Below are positions 34,370-42,672 of a DNA stretch of 64,000 nt, in pieces (the first letter of the stretch is position 1; each line of letters opens with the position of its first letter). The DNA is taken from IMG/VR virus record IMGVR_UViG_3300025151_000022, positions 1 to 64,000 of that record. One strand, 5' to 3'. A program made the position numbers and the translations under genes. The notes under the pieces were generated by a model. The model saw only the letters and a list, made by a program, of their open reading frames with translations, was not told the origin of the DNA and made no database searches. Source of the DNA: a virus.

Positions 34370-37024
34370 TTAGACTATAGATCTGCTGTGATACTTAGCG
34401 GTCCTTTGTTCTGGTCCTCCCATTCCATTATTTTCATTACAAGCTCCATAAACTGCACCACCATAAGTTTGACCCGGACCTCTATCATCTGGTGATGATG
34501 AGATATGGTAGATAGTTCCAGTTGTAGTGCCTTGTTGATACATGTTGCCGTCGTCTTTAAGAATATGGAAAGTATATCCAGTATACCAACTATACGTCCT
34601 GTATCCATCATTGTAAAGTCCACTAGAGTTAGTAAGATTAGCGTAAGCACTGTCCAATGTATCAGTTGAGAACTGTATTCTTCCAATATTACTAACACCA
34701 TCATGAGCATAAAGCATACCATAAACACCATCAGAAGTTCTAGTATAACCACCAGAAAAAGAAGCACCTACATTAGGTAAGGCAGAAAAACTTTCTGTTG
34801 AGAATGTAAATTTTTGGAAACCACTTGCACCTCTAATAAAATAAAGATAATCCATAGTTCCAATAGTATGTCCTGCAAAACTCGAATATCCACTTCCTAG
34901 TGTAGTATATGCATGAGTTGGAGTATTGGTTGGAATAGTAGAATATGTCTCTGTTGAATATGTAATTTTTTCACAGTCTGTATTGTTTGGATAGTCTCCT
35001 TGAATATAAAAGTTTGCATTTGGTGCATTTTCTGTTCCATTAACGAATCCCCCTAAGACATATCCAGTACTTGTATCTCCACCGTATTGTGATAGACCTT
35101 TTTCCCTCGGAAGACTTGAAGATGGAAGGTATGTAATTGTGTCTTGAATATAACTTATCTTATGTGTATCGCTTCTCAGTATTCTTCCACTTCTCGCACC
35201 AGGATAATCACCAGTATTAACTGGATAGATGTTATCGTTCTGTCCACCAACATATTCATCTCCGCCCGATACATATCCCGCTGATCTATTAGATAAAGCT
35301 GCTGATGCATAAACTGGCAAAGTTACTGCTGCCTTTCCTTCTGGGGGATCCGACTTCCATCTATACCATCCATTAGTGCCTGCAGTTCCCGAAGTTAAAT
35401 TGCCAGTTTTCATCCAACTAGCACCTAACGAAACTGAAACATTACTGTATCGTGGATTTAATAGCGAAGTGTCAAAATTATTATATGGAGCTGGATTTGT
35501 TGCGTTATTAATAAATGTACTTATTTTATAAAGGGTCATTCCACTTCCTAAAATGTATCCATATGTTGGCCCTCCACTATACAGAAAATCTGGGTCTTCT
35601 TCGAGTGTTTCTGTTGGAGGTGTTCCTGGTTGCCCATAATAATTTGTCGCAGGACCACGATCAAAAGGTATTTGATAACCACCTTGATATGGTTTTCCTT
35701 GTCCAGTTGCCGAAGCAAACGTATTTGTACGTAAACCAGTACTAGTTAAAGTACTTACAGTTCCAGTGGAAATATTAAATTTATCTGCAAATCTATCGGA
35801 TGTACCTGGAGTAGCACTCATTGCATACACAGATGTCCCAGAACTTGCTGATCTTACATCAAAACCACTTTTATCATCAGCAAAAGTACTACGATTTGCA
35901 CCAGAAACTACATTCATAGTTTCTGTAGAAAATGATATTTTATCAATTTCACTTGAAGCGTTTCTAGTAGAAGAATATTTAAAATCACTACTATCTCTTC
36001 CCATAGTGTATGCTTCTGTACTGTTTCCATCCGCACCATTAGAAAATGAGGCACTTCTAAATGGACTATTATTTGCTGCATGGGAGACTAGATTTATACT
36101 TGGAACTCTAGAACTAGTTTCAGTACTATACGTTAGTCTGAACATAGCAGAACTGTAATGGTAATGCCATGGACCATGACCAGAATAACTCCGCCATTGA
36201 CCATAAGTTGGTAAATTTGATTCATCAACATTCTTACCAGCAGCTTCTCCACCACCAACATATCCTCTATCTAGGTTTCCAAAACTTAAAAAATACGCTC
36301 CCTTATAAGATTCTCCTGTGCTATATCCAGGCAACACTGATTTTGCATCATTAGTATAGTTGATTTTATAATATTGAGAACTTGCATAACCACGTTGATT
36401 GGGATATGTGTAGTAATAATTTCTGAACCAAGACTCCGTTATATAATCATATTTCTTGCCACCTATTATATAACCAGCCTCATTATTACCAATTGTTGAT
36501 GCTGCATATCTACCTGTACCAAGAGTATTTTCTAGACCTTTAGATTTATCAACAAACCCAGCACCAGGGGAAGGATCATAATCTACATAATCTAATGTTA
36601 CTGATGGAAGAGATGATTGACTATCATTAGAAAAAGATATTTTCCTTACTACCGCACCATTACCACCTGGCCAATTATCAGCACCGACAGACGTAGGCAT
36701 AAAATATTCTGTACCACCACAATGATATGCATCTCTACTGTTTGCTAAAATCCACCTATTTTCGGCATCACTGTCTAATGAAGGCAAAGGTGAAGCAGTT
36801 TCAGTGTCAAAGGAAAGTTTGTCAAGATGTGTTTGTGCTGAAAAAATTCTATCTGAACTTGGAATTGCATAAGAACTACTTGCATCGACAGTAGCACTAC
36901 GAAATCCATATGCACTTCTGTTTACAGGATTGCCTTGGTAGTGCCAAACATCAGAATAATCGACCCATTCATCCTTTATCTTTTTTGTTCTTACTCTGGA
37001 TAATGTGAATATACCCCTTGCCAT
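34370..37024 (-). CDS. Kelch-like repeat virion adhesin (884 aa)
   Basis: An 884-residue protein. Its N-terminus MARGIFTLSRVRTKKIKDEWV...DVW is the same short module as in both FG-GAP-like propeller proteins. At least ten kelch-like blades follow, with the pattern KISFSTET...LPS then GYVLGG/GYVSGG/GYIIGG. The C-terminus, with GPGQTYGGAVYGACNENNGMGG, differs. The repeats suggest one or two beta-propellers exposed on the tail. It is adjacent to the enzyme set (24 nt) and overlaps none of it. Its promoter is not obvious; it may be transcribed with the 524-aa gene (3-nt gap). Confidence 0.85.
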   Translation of the reverse strand: MARGIFTLSRVRTKKIKDEWVDYSDVWHYQGNPVNRSAYGFRSATVDASSSYAIPSSDRIFSAQTHLDKLSFDTETASPLPSLDSDAENRWILANSRDAYHCGGTEYFMPTSVGADNWPGGNGAVVRKISFSNDSQSSLPSVTLDYVDYDPSPGAGFVDKSKGLENTLGTGRYAASTIGNNEAGYIIGGKKYDYITESWFRNYYYTYPNQRGYASSQYYKINYTNDAKSVLPGYSTGESYKGAYFLSFGNLDRGYVGGGEAAGKNVDESNLPTYGQWRSYSGHGPWHYHYSSAMFRLTYSTETSSRVPSINLVSHAANNSPFRSASFSNGADGNSTEAYTMGRDSSDFKYSSTRNASSEIDKISFSTETMNVVSGANRSTFADDKSGFDVRSASSGTSVYAMSATPGTSDRFADKFNISTGTVSTLTSTGLRTNTFASATGQGKPYQGGYQIPFDRGPATNYYGQPGTPPTETLEEDPDFLYSGGPTYGYILGSGMTLYKISTFINNATNPAPYNNFDTSLLNPRYSNVSVSLGASWMKTGNLTSGTAGTNGWYRWKSDPPEGKAAVTLPVYASAALSNRSAGYVSGGDEYVGGQNDNIYPVNTGDYPGARSGRILRSDTHKISYIQDTITYLPSSSLPREKGLSQYGGDTSTGYVLGGFVNGTENAPNANFYIQGDYPNNTDCEKITYSTETYSTIPTNTPTHAYTTLGSGYSSFAGHTIGTMDYLYFIRGASGFQKFTFSTESFSALPNVGASFSGGYTRTSDGVYGMLYAHDGVSNIGRIQFSTDTLDSAYANLTNSSGLYNDGYRTYSWYTGYTFHILKDDGNMYQQGTTTGTIYHISSSPDDRGPGQTYGGAVYGACNENNGMGGPEQRTAKYHSRSIV

Positions 37025-37027
37025 GTT

Positions 37028-38602
37028 TTACTCCGATGCTAGGATGCCAGAAACTTGAAGATGTATTGATTGTCCTGTAGAGTTTCCTATACCCAATCTC
37101 ATATTTTCTTCTAATCTCTTTGGTTGTTCAAGAAGTTCTACTACAGCATATTTTGGAATAATTAAATTTTTAACAATATATATTGGTTTTTCATCTTCTG
37201 CTTGGGCAGCAACATAAATGAATCCACGCATATCAGCTGGGTGATTTGTACACTCATATCTGTATGTTCCTGGAGTTATACTAGTTGTATCCCAAGTTAC
37301 TGTCGTTGTTCCTGCTCCAGTAACTCCTGTCGTAAATCCTGCACCACCGAATGCATCAACAATCGTAAATGGATGACTAGAATGAGTTTCATCCATGTTG
37401 AATTTAAGAATATCACCTTGATTTACATTAAAAGAAGTGTCAGTATTATCAGTTAGTGTGCCATTTCGATCACTTCCTGTAAAATAGTAATCTAAACTTG
37501 TAGTAGAAGCTGCAATACTTACTATATTGAACGTTTGCTGAGGTGACTGTGTATATACCGAGATCAAATGTGGTCCAGTATTAGTTTTATTACATGCACG
37601 AATCGACTGTAATACAGTTGGGTTACTTTCTGAGGTATAAACAGTTTTTGTTTGATTTGAAGTTGCTAAAACACCATCTCCAAGTCCAAATCCAAAATAA
37701 TTAGTATCATTTTTTTCTTCAATCGTCATATGAACGTCAACGGACGTACTGACACCAGACCTATTATAGTCGGTTGATCTCATCACAAGTCTATCTGATG
37801 GACCTAGTACAATTGGTTGGGGTAAAACTTCTATAGCACCACCCGATGAAATTGGTACGTTATATGCAAAATAACTTCTTTCTACACTTGTAGGGTATGA
37901 TGTATAATCAGCACCATTACTGAGAGTATTACTACGGTCGTAATCTATTGCACCAATAATATTTACTTCTGTAGTTCCAGCAGCAACATTACTTGCCATT
38001 AGGGAACGTATGATATATCTACTCCCAGTTGGAGCAGCAGGAGCTACGAAAAGAGTAGCACCAATTCCAGTAAGTACTTCTCTAACACTACTAGAAATAC
38101 CAGAATTAAAATCTCCTCCTCCAGCACCAGCACCACCGACAGTTACTTCTACTGTATCATTTACGATTGCAAAAGTATTACCAGCTCCAAGAAAATTAAA
38201 TTGAGTGACACCAGTACCAATTAATACTCCACCAGATTGAATACCAACGCCAGTTCCTCTAATGCCAATATTTACAGTGCTTCCATCAACTGAAAATGTA
38301 TTTCCTGCCCCAACAAAGTTTAATTGAGTTATACCAGCACCAATAGTTGTTCCTTCTGACTGAACACCAACTGCTGTTATGAAGGTAGTTGTCAATCCAG
38401 TGAGAGAAGAACCGTCACCAATAAATGATTGAGCAGTTACAACACCCGATACACTTGCATTACCACTGAAATTTGCATCGGCACCAGAGACTTCTCCACT
38501 GCCGCCATCTATTCCTCCCGTTGCAGTTACAATACCAGCAAATTGGGCACCGCTTAAAATGTTTGTACTAATTAATTGGGCCTTTGTTTGTTGCTCCGAC
38601 AT
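37028..38602 (-). CDS. Virion protein with cupredoxin-like domain (524 aa)
   Basis: A 524-residue protein. Residues 1-150 are repetitive beta-rich sequence (FVGAGNTFSVDGSTVNIGI and a near copy). Residues about 175-300 resemble the 131-aa protein (LFVAPAAPTGSRYIIRSLMASN, VLGPSDRLVMRS). Residues about 355-465 are cupredoxin-like: a strand with SSHPFTI and a CTNHPADM loop, providing His, Cys, His and Met in the order of type I copper proteins. A last domain (PIYIVKNLIIPKYAVVELLEQPK) follows. The domain could stabilise the structure or bind a metal. It has a TATAAATA late promoter 25 nt upstream. Confidence 0.8.
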   Translation of the reverse strand: MSEQQTKAQLISTNILSGAQFAGIVTATGGIDGGSGEVSGADANFSGNASVSGVVTAQSFIGDGSSLTGLTTTFITAVGVQSEGTTIGAGITQLNFVGAGNTFSVDGSTVNIGIRGTGVGIQSGGVLIGTGVTQFNFLGAGNTFAIVNDTVEVTVGGAGAGGGDFNSGISSSVREVLTGIGATLFVAPAAPTGSRYIIRSLMASNVAAGTTEVNIIGAIDYDRSNTLSNGADYTSYPTSVERSYFAYNVPISSGGAIEVLPQPIVLGPSDRLVMRSTDYNRSGVSTSVDVHMTIEEKNDTNYFGFGLGDGVLATSNQTKTVYTSESNPTVLQSIRACNKTNTGPHLISVYTQSPQQTFNIVSIAASTTSLDYYFTGSDRNGTLTDNTDTSFNVNQGDILKFNMDETHSSHPFTIVDAFGGAGFTTGVTGAGTTTVTWDTTSITPGTYRYECTNHPADMRGFIYVAAQAEDEKPIYIVKNLIIPKYAVVELLEQPKRLEENMRLGIGNSTGQSIHLQVSGILASE

Positions 38603-38626
38603 TATATTTCAATGGATCTTTTTATA

Positions 38627-38634
38627 TATTTATA
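38627..38634 (-). promoter_or_regulatory. Consensus T4 late promoter (TATAAATA)
   Basis: Exact T4 late consensus on the minus strand, 25 nt before the ATG of the 524-aa gene. Confidence 0.75.
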
Positions 38635-38635
38635 A

Positions 38636-39373
38636 CTATGAAATATACTCAGAAATTTTATACCTTGTTCTTAGAGTAAAATATTTATTGGGAGTGGAAT
38701 AGGATCCTGAAACTTCAGTAAATACGAAAATCCCAAAAATAGATCCGTCACTATCAGTACTTGGACCCGTACCCGTACTTGGTGTTCCATTACCACCTAA
38801 ATTCCACATACCATTGGTGGACGTAGAAGATGTATTTAATACTTGATATTGAGAATTGTGGTCTGACTTCGAAGTTTGTCCGTAACCACTTCTTTCAAAA
38901 TTAGAATCGGTAGTTGTAATTTCAGCCATAACAGTTCCAGTGTTAGGATTTTCTATATCTATGTCGTCTATTGCAAAATCACCAGCATAACTTGTTCCAG
39001 AAAGATAATAAATATAAAGTACTCCATCAGTTGGCAATTCAACTAAAATTTCTCCCCATGAAGCTGAACTAGAAGACTGTTGCTGTCCACTGAAGGAGGA
39101 AATAGGATTTCCCCCATCTTTACTAAATTCTAGATCTTCAGGAGAAGTAGAGAAATCTGGAGCATATCCTAGTGAAAAAGTCCCTATATTGTAACCATAT
39201 GCATGATAAGGAATTCTTAGTTGATACGCTGCAGCACCCGAACTAGCCCTTGGGGGTGATGCTAAACCAGTTCTTCTTGTTGAACGAAAATATTCAGCAC
39301 GACCTCGGTTAAGTCCTCTTTCAGTAGCCTTTCTTTTCTGACCTGTTCCCGTCCTAAAACTTTTTACGCCCAT
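38636..39373 (-). CDS. Virion protein with MAM-like segment (245 aa)
   Basis: A 245-residue protein with a basic N-terminus (MGVKSFRTGTGQKRKATERGLNRGRAEYFRSTRR) that could bind the baseplate or DNA. It continues with a beta-sandwich region (LPTDGVLYIYYLSGTSYAGDFAIDDIDI) whose end FAIDDIDI is typical of MAM-like folds, and a Gly/Ser/Thr-rich tail. It is grouped with other fibre genes (3-nt gap to the next) and should be an accessory structural protein. Confidence 0.65.
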   Translation of the reverse strand: MGVKSFRTGTGQKRKATERGLNRGRAEYFRSTRRTGLASPPRASSGAAAYQLRIPYHAYGYNIGTFSLGYAPDFSTSPEDLEFSKDGGNPISSFSGQQQSSSSASWGEILVELPTDGVLYIYYLSGTSYAGDFAIDDIDIENPNTGTVMAEITTTDSNFERSGYGQTSKSDHNSQYQVLNTSSTSTNGMWNLGGNGTPSTGTGPSTDSDGSIFGIFVFTEVSGSYSTPNKYFTLRTRYKISEYIS

Positions 39374-39375
39374 GT

Positions 39376-39771
39376 TTAGATGTCTGTATCACCAAGAAGT
39401 TGGAAATTAACCACAGTTCCAATTCCAGATCCTCCGTTAGTTGAAGGTGAAATTTCTACAACTATTTGATCACTACCTGTCATAGTAATTGGATAGTTTG
39501 TTTCATAGAAAAATGTTTCACTATCAGCGAGATCAACTCTTGCCATTCTATAAGAAGTATTTGCATGAGAAAGAACATTCTCACCGGTTGGATAAAAATA
39601 AAGAGAAGTAACAATAGAACCAATTCCTACGTTATGCATTACAATTCCTTTGATATAACTCGTACTCGTTACACCAAGAGGAGTTACTGATTGACCTACA
39701 GTAAAAATACCAACAGTAGTGACTCCTGCCACCGAGATTACATCAGTTAATTTTGTCTTTTGAAGAGCCAT
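39376..39771 (-). CDS. Small beta-rich virion protein (131 aa)
   Basis: A 131-residue protein with VTTVGIFTVGQSVTPLGVTSTSYIKGIVMHNVG, SLYFYPTGENVLSHANTSYRMARVDL and SDQIVVEISPS, the same module as the middle of the 524-aa protein and, more distantly, the 110-aa protein. Probably a beta-sandwich adapter of tail fibres. An AATAAATA late-type promoter lies 23 nt upstream. Confidence 0.7.
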   Translation of the reverse strand: MALQKTKLTDVISVAGVTTVGIFTVGQSVTPLGVTSTSYIKGIVMHNVGIGSIVTSLYFYPTGENVLSHANTSYRMARVDLADSETFFYETNYPITMTGSDQIVVEISPSTNGGSGIGTVVNFQLLGDTDI

Positions 39772-39793
39772 CTTATTTTCTAAGTTTTTCTAT

Positions 39794-39801
39794 TATTTAT
39801 T
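39794..39801 (-). promoter_or_regulatory. T4-type late promoter (AATAAATA)
   Basis: Minus-strand AATAAATA, 23 nt before the ATG of the 131-aa gene, at the end of the 228-aa gene. Confidence 0.55.
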
Positions 39802-40486
39802 AAAGAAACAGTGATGCGGTAACATCATTAGCTTCACCGACTTGGTTATTGGTAATATCAATAGTAGTATCACCGAGAGCGTTTGATCTAATTGCAAACG
39901 TTTGCCCTACACCAATAAAATTTATTTGAGTTGCAATACCAACAAAACTACCTGCAGATGAAATTCCAACAGCAGCATTAAACTGAGAACTAACCCCCGT
40001 TAATCTATTTCCAAGTCCAGAAAAAGTAACTGCAGAAACGGTTCCAAGACCACTCCAAGAAGGTCCCCCAGTACTTATTTTTGATGGTGTGACAGCGCCA
40101 TCAAGAACTGTATCAGTTCTATTTGGAGATGTCCCCTGTAAACTTAATCCATGAAAAGTAAGACCACTTGCTGGAGGGATATAAAAAGTGACTTCTGCTG
40201 GATGTGTATCACTGGTTGTGTATGCTGAATATGGTTCTTGAGTAATACCACCAACATTTAATAGATACTTCTCTGCTTGTCCAGGAAGTCCAGGAGATCC
40301 ATTTATATTGATGGGGAAAGTAGTTCTATTTCCATCAAATAGATGAGCGATAGTATCAATTTTTTTAATATCTCGTGAAGAACCTTCATAAAAACTTCTC
40401 CACTTGGTTCCATCCCAACGGTAAAAGAATTCACCAGTGAAAAATACTGTTCCTATTCCTGGATTATCTGGAAAATTGAGTCCCAT
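39800..40486 (-). CDS. Fibre/baseplate protein with phage tail N-terminal motif (228 aa)
   Basis: A 228-residue protein starting MGLNFPDNPGIGTVFFTGEFFYRWDGTKWRSF, the 'YxWDGTKW' attachment motif frequent at the beginning of phage tail-fibre proteins. A middle domain (DTIAHLFDGNRTTFPININGS, YLLNVGGITQEPYSAYTTSD) is of the beta-sandwich kind, and a C-terminal section (FVGIATQINFIGVGQTFAIRSN) repeats phrases of the 524-aa protein. TATAAATA lies 18 nt upstream. Confidence 0.75.
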   Translation of the reverse strand: MGLNFPDNPGIGTVFFTGEFFYRWDGTKWRSFYEGSSRDIKKIDTIAHLFDGNRTTFPININGSPGLPGQAEKYLLNVGGITQEPYSAYTTSDTHPAEVTFYIPPASGLTFHGLSLQGTSPNRTDTVLDGAVTPSKISTGGPSWSGLGTVSAVTFSGLGNRLTGVSSQFNAAVGISSAGSFVGIATQINFIGVGQTFAIRSNALGDTTIDITNNQVGEANDVTASLFL

Positions 40487-40504
40487 TATTTCAATACTTT
40501 TTTG

Positions 40505-40512
40505 TATTTATA
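40505..40512 (-). promoter_or_regulatory. Consensus T4 late promoter (TATAAATA)
   Basis: Exact TATAAATA on the minus strand, 18 nt before the ATG of the 228-aa gene. Confidence 0.7.
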
Positions 40513-40527
40513 TGGTTTTTACTATTA

Positions 40528-42672
40528 TTAATCGTAGATTCGTTTTTTACCACCATCAAGAACCATACCAGAGAACTGGACATTCCAAGGTTGTCCAGTA
40601 TTAGTATCCCAAATTACAAGACGATAATATTCAGTACCGTAATACCATGTTGGTTCACTACCATCAACCTTTGGTTTAATTCTGCATGTTCCGACTCCAC
40701 CTGATATAACTATTTCTCCATCCAAGTTGTTGAAATAGAAAGATTGTCCAGGTGCGGGTCCAGGATCTGGTTGATCCCAGTCACCATCAAAAGAGTTTCC
40801 ATAACTACTACCTTCTTCACTTCTGTTTCTAATTTGGAAGTAAACAACAGTTCCATCCTGAACTGGTGCGTTAAAGTCGAAATCATATGTAGTTCCTTCA
40901 TATACAGCAAATCCTGGCGCATTTATCCAGGAAAATACTGGTTCAGAAATACCTACAGTTGAACCAGTAGCGACTAGATTAGTTCTTGCGGAATCGGTAT
41001 ATACTTTAATAAAATAATCTTCCCATTCATTATTATTATTATCTGGTGCAATAGAAACGTTGACAGTTGCTGTACCTGGAATTCCTAAAATAGAAGTGTC
41101 AGCAACAGATACAATAGAAGAACCAGTTGTTGAGGAAAAGTCTGCAGATGTTGCCCCAGTGTTAGAGTTAACTTCCCAATACAAAGTAGTTCCGGCAAAC
41201 ACATCTGTAGTATTGATAGTTGAAATAGCTACTACATTTTCTGGTGTTGAGAATGGTGATATTATACTATAAGTTGGATCTTGAGAAATGTCAGTGATAG
41301 TTACAGATGCAGAATTTGCAACATTATATTGTTCACCCAATGAAGAATCTGTATAAAGTGACATATAAAATGTCTCGGAACCTTCAGTAGTTTGATCGTC
41401 TATCGCTCGAATAGTAACAGTACCAGTATTATTGTTAATTGTTACTGATCCATTCATTGCATCAAAGTCTGCAGTTTGACTAGGCATTATAATTTTCCAA
41501 TATAAAACAGTTCCATCGAATATATCGGTTGTAGTAACTCCAAAACTAAAATGGGATCCCTCATTAATTGAAGATGGTACATTAGTCCATGTATATGTTG
41601 GATCTTCGGATGTATCATTAATTGTAGTTGGGACGAGTTGAGTGCCCAAAACATATGAAGTTGCTGCCGCACCAGTTCTAGCTACAAGACTAAATGTTTC
41701 ACTTCCTTCTGTAAGTTGATCTAGAGTTGGTGTTAATGTAACTACGTTTGTTCCAGAAGCATCAATTGTAAATGAACCTGACATAGATGTATCAAAATCT
41801 GCAGCAGTTGAAACTCCAGATACGGCATAATATACAGTATATCCAATTGGAGCACCAGTTGTGGTAAATGTGAAATCTATATTACTTCCTTCATCTACAG
41901 ATGGGGCACTTGGTAAGATGTCAACTTCTGGATAATCTGTTGTATCATTAATTTGAATACTTTCCGAAGTTGTATATATTCCTCCAGTGTATCCCCCAGC
42001 TCTGATATTAATTACAAATAATTCTGTGCCTTCTGTGATATAATCAGGCTCTATATTAATAGTTGTTGTTGATGACGCAACACCTCCCCCACTTGCTCCA
42101 TCAAGAGAAACTATTCCATATGACACTGTTACAAAATCATCATCATCAAGATTAGCACCAAGAGCACCACTGCCATCAAATGTATAATATACTATACCAG
42201 GTACTGGTTTGTTAGTAGTGACATCAAATGTAAAAGAACTTCCCTCATCTACCGATGTAGAAGAAGGCGTGACAGTGTAAACTGGATCTTGAGATGAATC
42301 GGATATTACAACAGTTCGTTGAGCTACAATTTGACCAGTAATACTTCCCCTGCGAAGAGAAATTGTAACGGTTTCAAATCCTTCAGTAAAATAATCTTCT
42401 GTAGTTGTAAATGAAAAAGATCCTGAATCGTTATTAATAGTAAAATTACCAAATGTGGAGTTTTCGACGAAATCAAATTGAGTTACATTTACCCCAGTCA
42501 ATGTGTAATATAATACAGTTCCATCTAAAATGTTAGTAGTCGTAATATCAAAAGTTACTGTTTGATCTGTTGTTTCATCTAGAGAAGTTCTAGATGCAGT
42601 CATGTCAAAAGTAGGACTTGGTGGTGTTCTACCAGCAGCGTTTCCAGAAGTAGCAGATGCGATAATAGGCAT
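40528..42672 (-). CDS. Calx-beta repeat adhesin-like virion protein (714 aa)
   Basis: A 714-residue protein built of about six Calx-beta-like repeats of some 100 residues: each has (V/L)DEGSSFTFDVTT-type strands, an (G/A)TxLYYxxxG strand, DFD or DDDF, and a TEGxExFxxxxR segment, ending in ITDxSQDPTY. Calx-beta repeats bind calcium in animal and bacterial adhesins; acidic residues at the expected loops are present. The C-terminal part (residues about 610-714) is a separate domain. It is coupled by a one-base TAATG overlap after the 578-aa gene. It probably forms a rigid calcium-stiffened stalk. Confidence 0.85.
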   Translation of the reverse strand: MPIIASATSGNAAGRTPPSPTFDMTASRTSLDETTDQTVTFDITTTNILDGTVLYYTLTGVNVTQFDFVENSTFGNFTINNDSGSFSFTTTEDYFTEGFETVTISLRRGSITGQIVAQRTVVISDSSQDPVYTVTPSSTSVDEGSSFTFDVTTNKPVPGIVYYTFDGSGALGANLDDDDFVTVSYGIVSLDGASGGGVASSTTTINIEPDYITEGTELFVINIRAGGYTGGIYTTSESIQINDTTDYPEVDILPSAPSVDEGSNIDFTFTTTGAPIGYTVYYAVSGVSTAADFDTSMSGSFTIDASGTNVVTLTPTLDQLTEGSETFSLVARTGAAATSYVLGTQLVPTTINDTSEDPTYTWTNVPSSINEGSHFSFGVTTTDIFDGTVLYWKIIMPSQTADFDAMNGSVTINNNTGTVTIRAIDDQTTEGSETFYMSLYTDSSLGEQYNVANSASVTITDISQDPTYSIISPFSTPENVVAISTINTTDVFAGTTLYWEVNSNTGATSADFSSTTGSSIVSVADTSILGIPGTATVNVSIAPDNNNNEWEDYFIKVYTDSARTNLVATGSTVGISEPVFSWINAPGFAVYEGTTYDFDFNAPVQDGTVVYFQIRNRSEEGSSYGNSFDGDWDQPDPGPAPGQSFYFNNLDGEIVISGGVGTCRIKPKVDGSEPTWYYGTEYYRLVIWDTNTGQPWNVQFSGMVLDGGKKRIYD

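Noticed and set aside
37190-37460. Interpretation of the cupredoxin-like domain as a plastocyanin-type auxiliary metabolic gene
   Set aside because: The domain is embedded in a virion protein without signal peptide and flanked by fibre modules, so an electron-transfer role in the host is unlikely.
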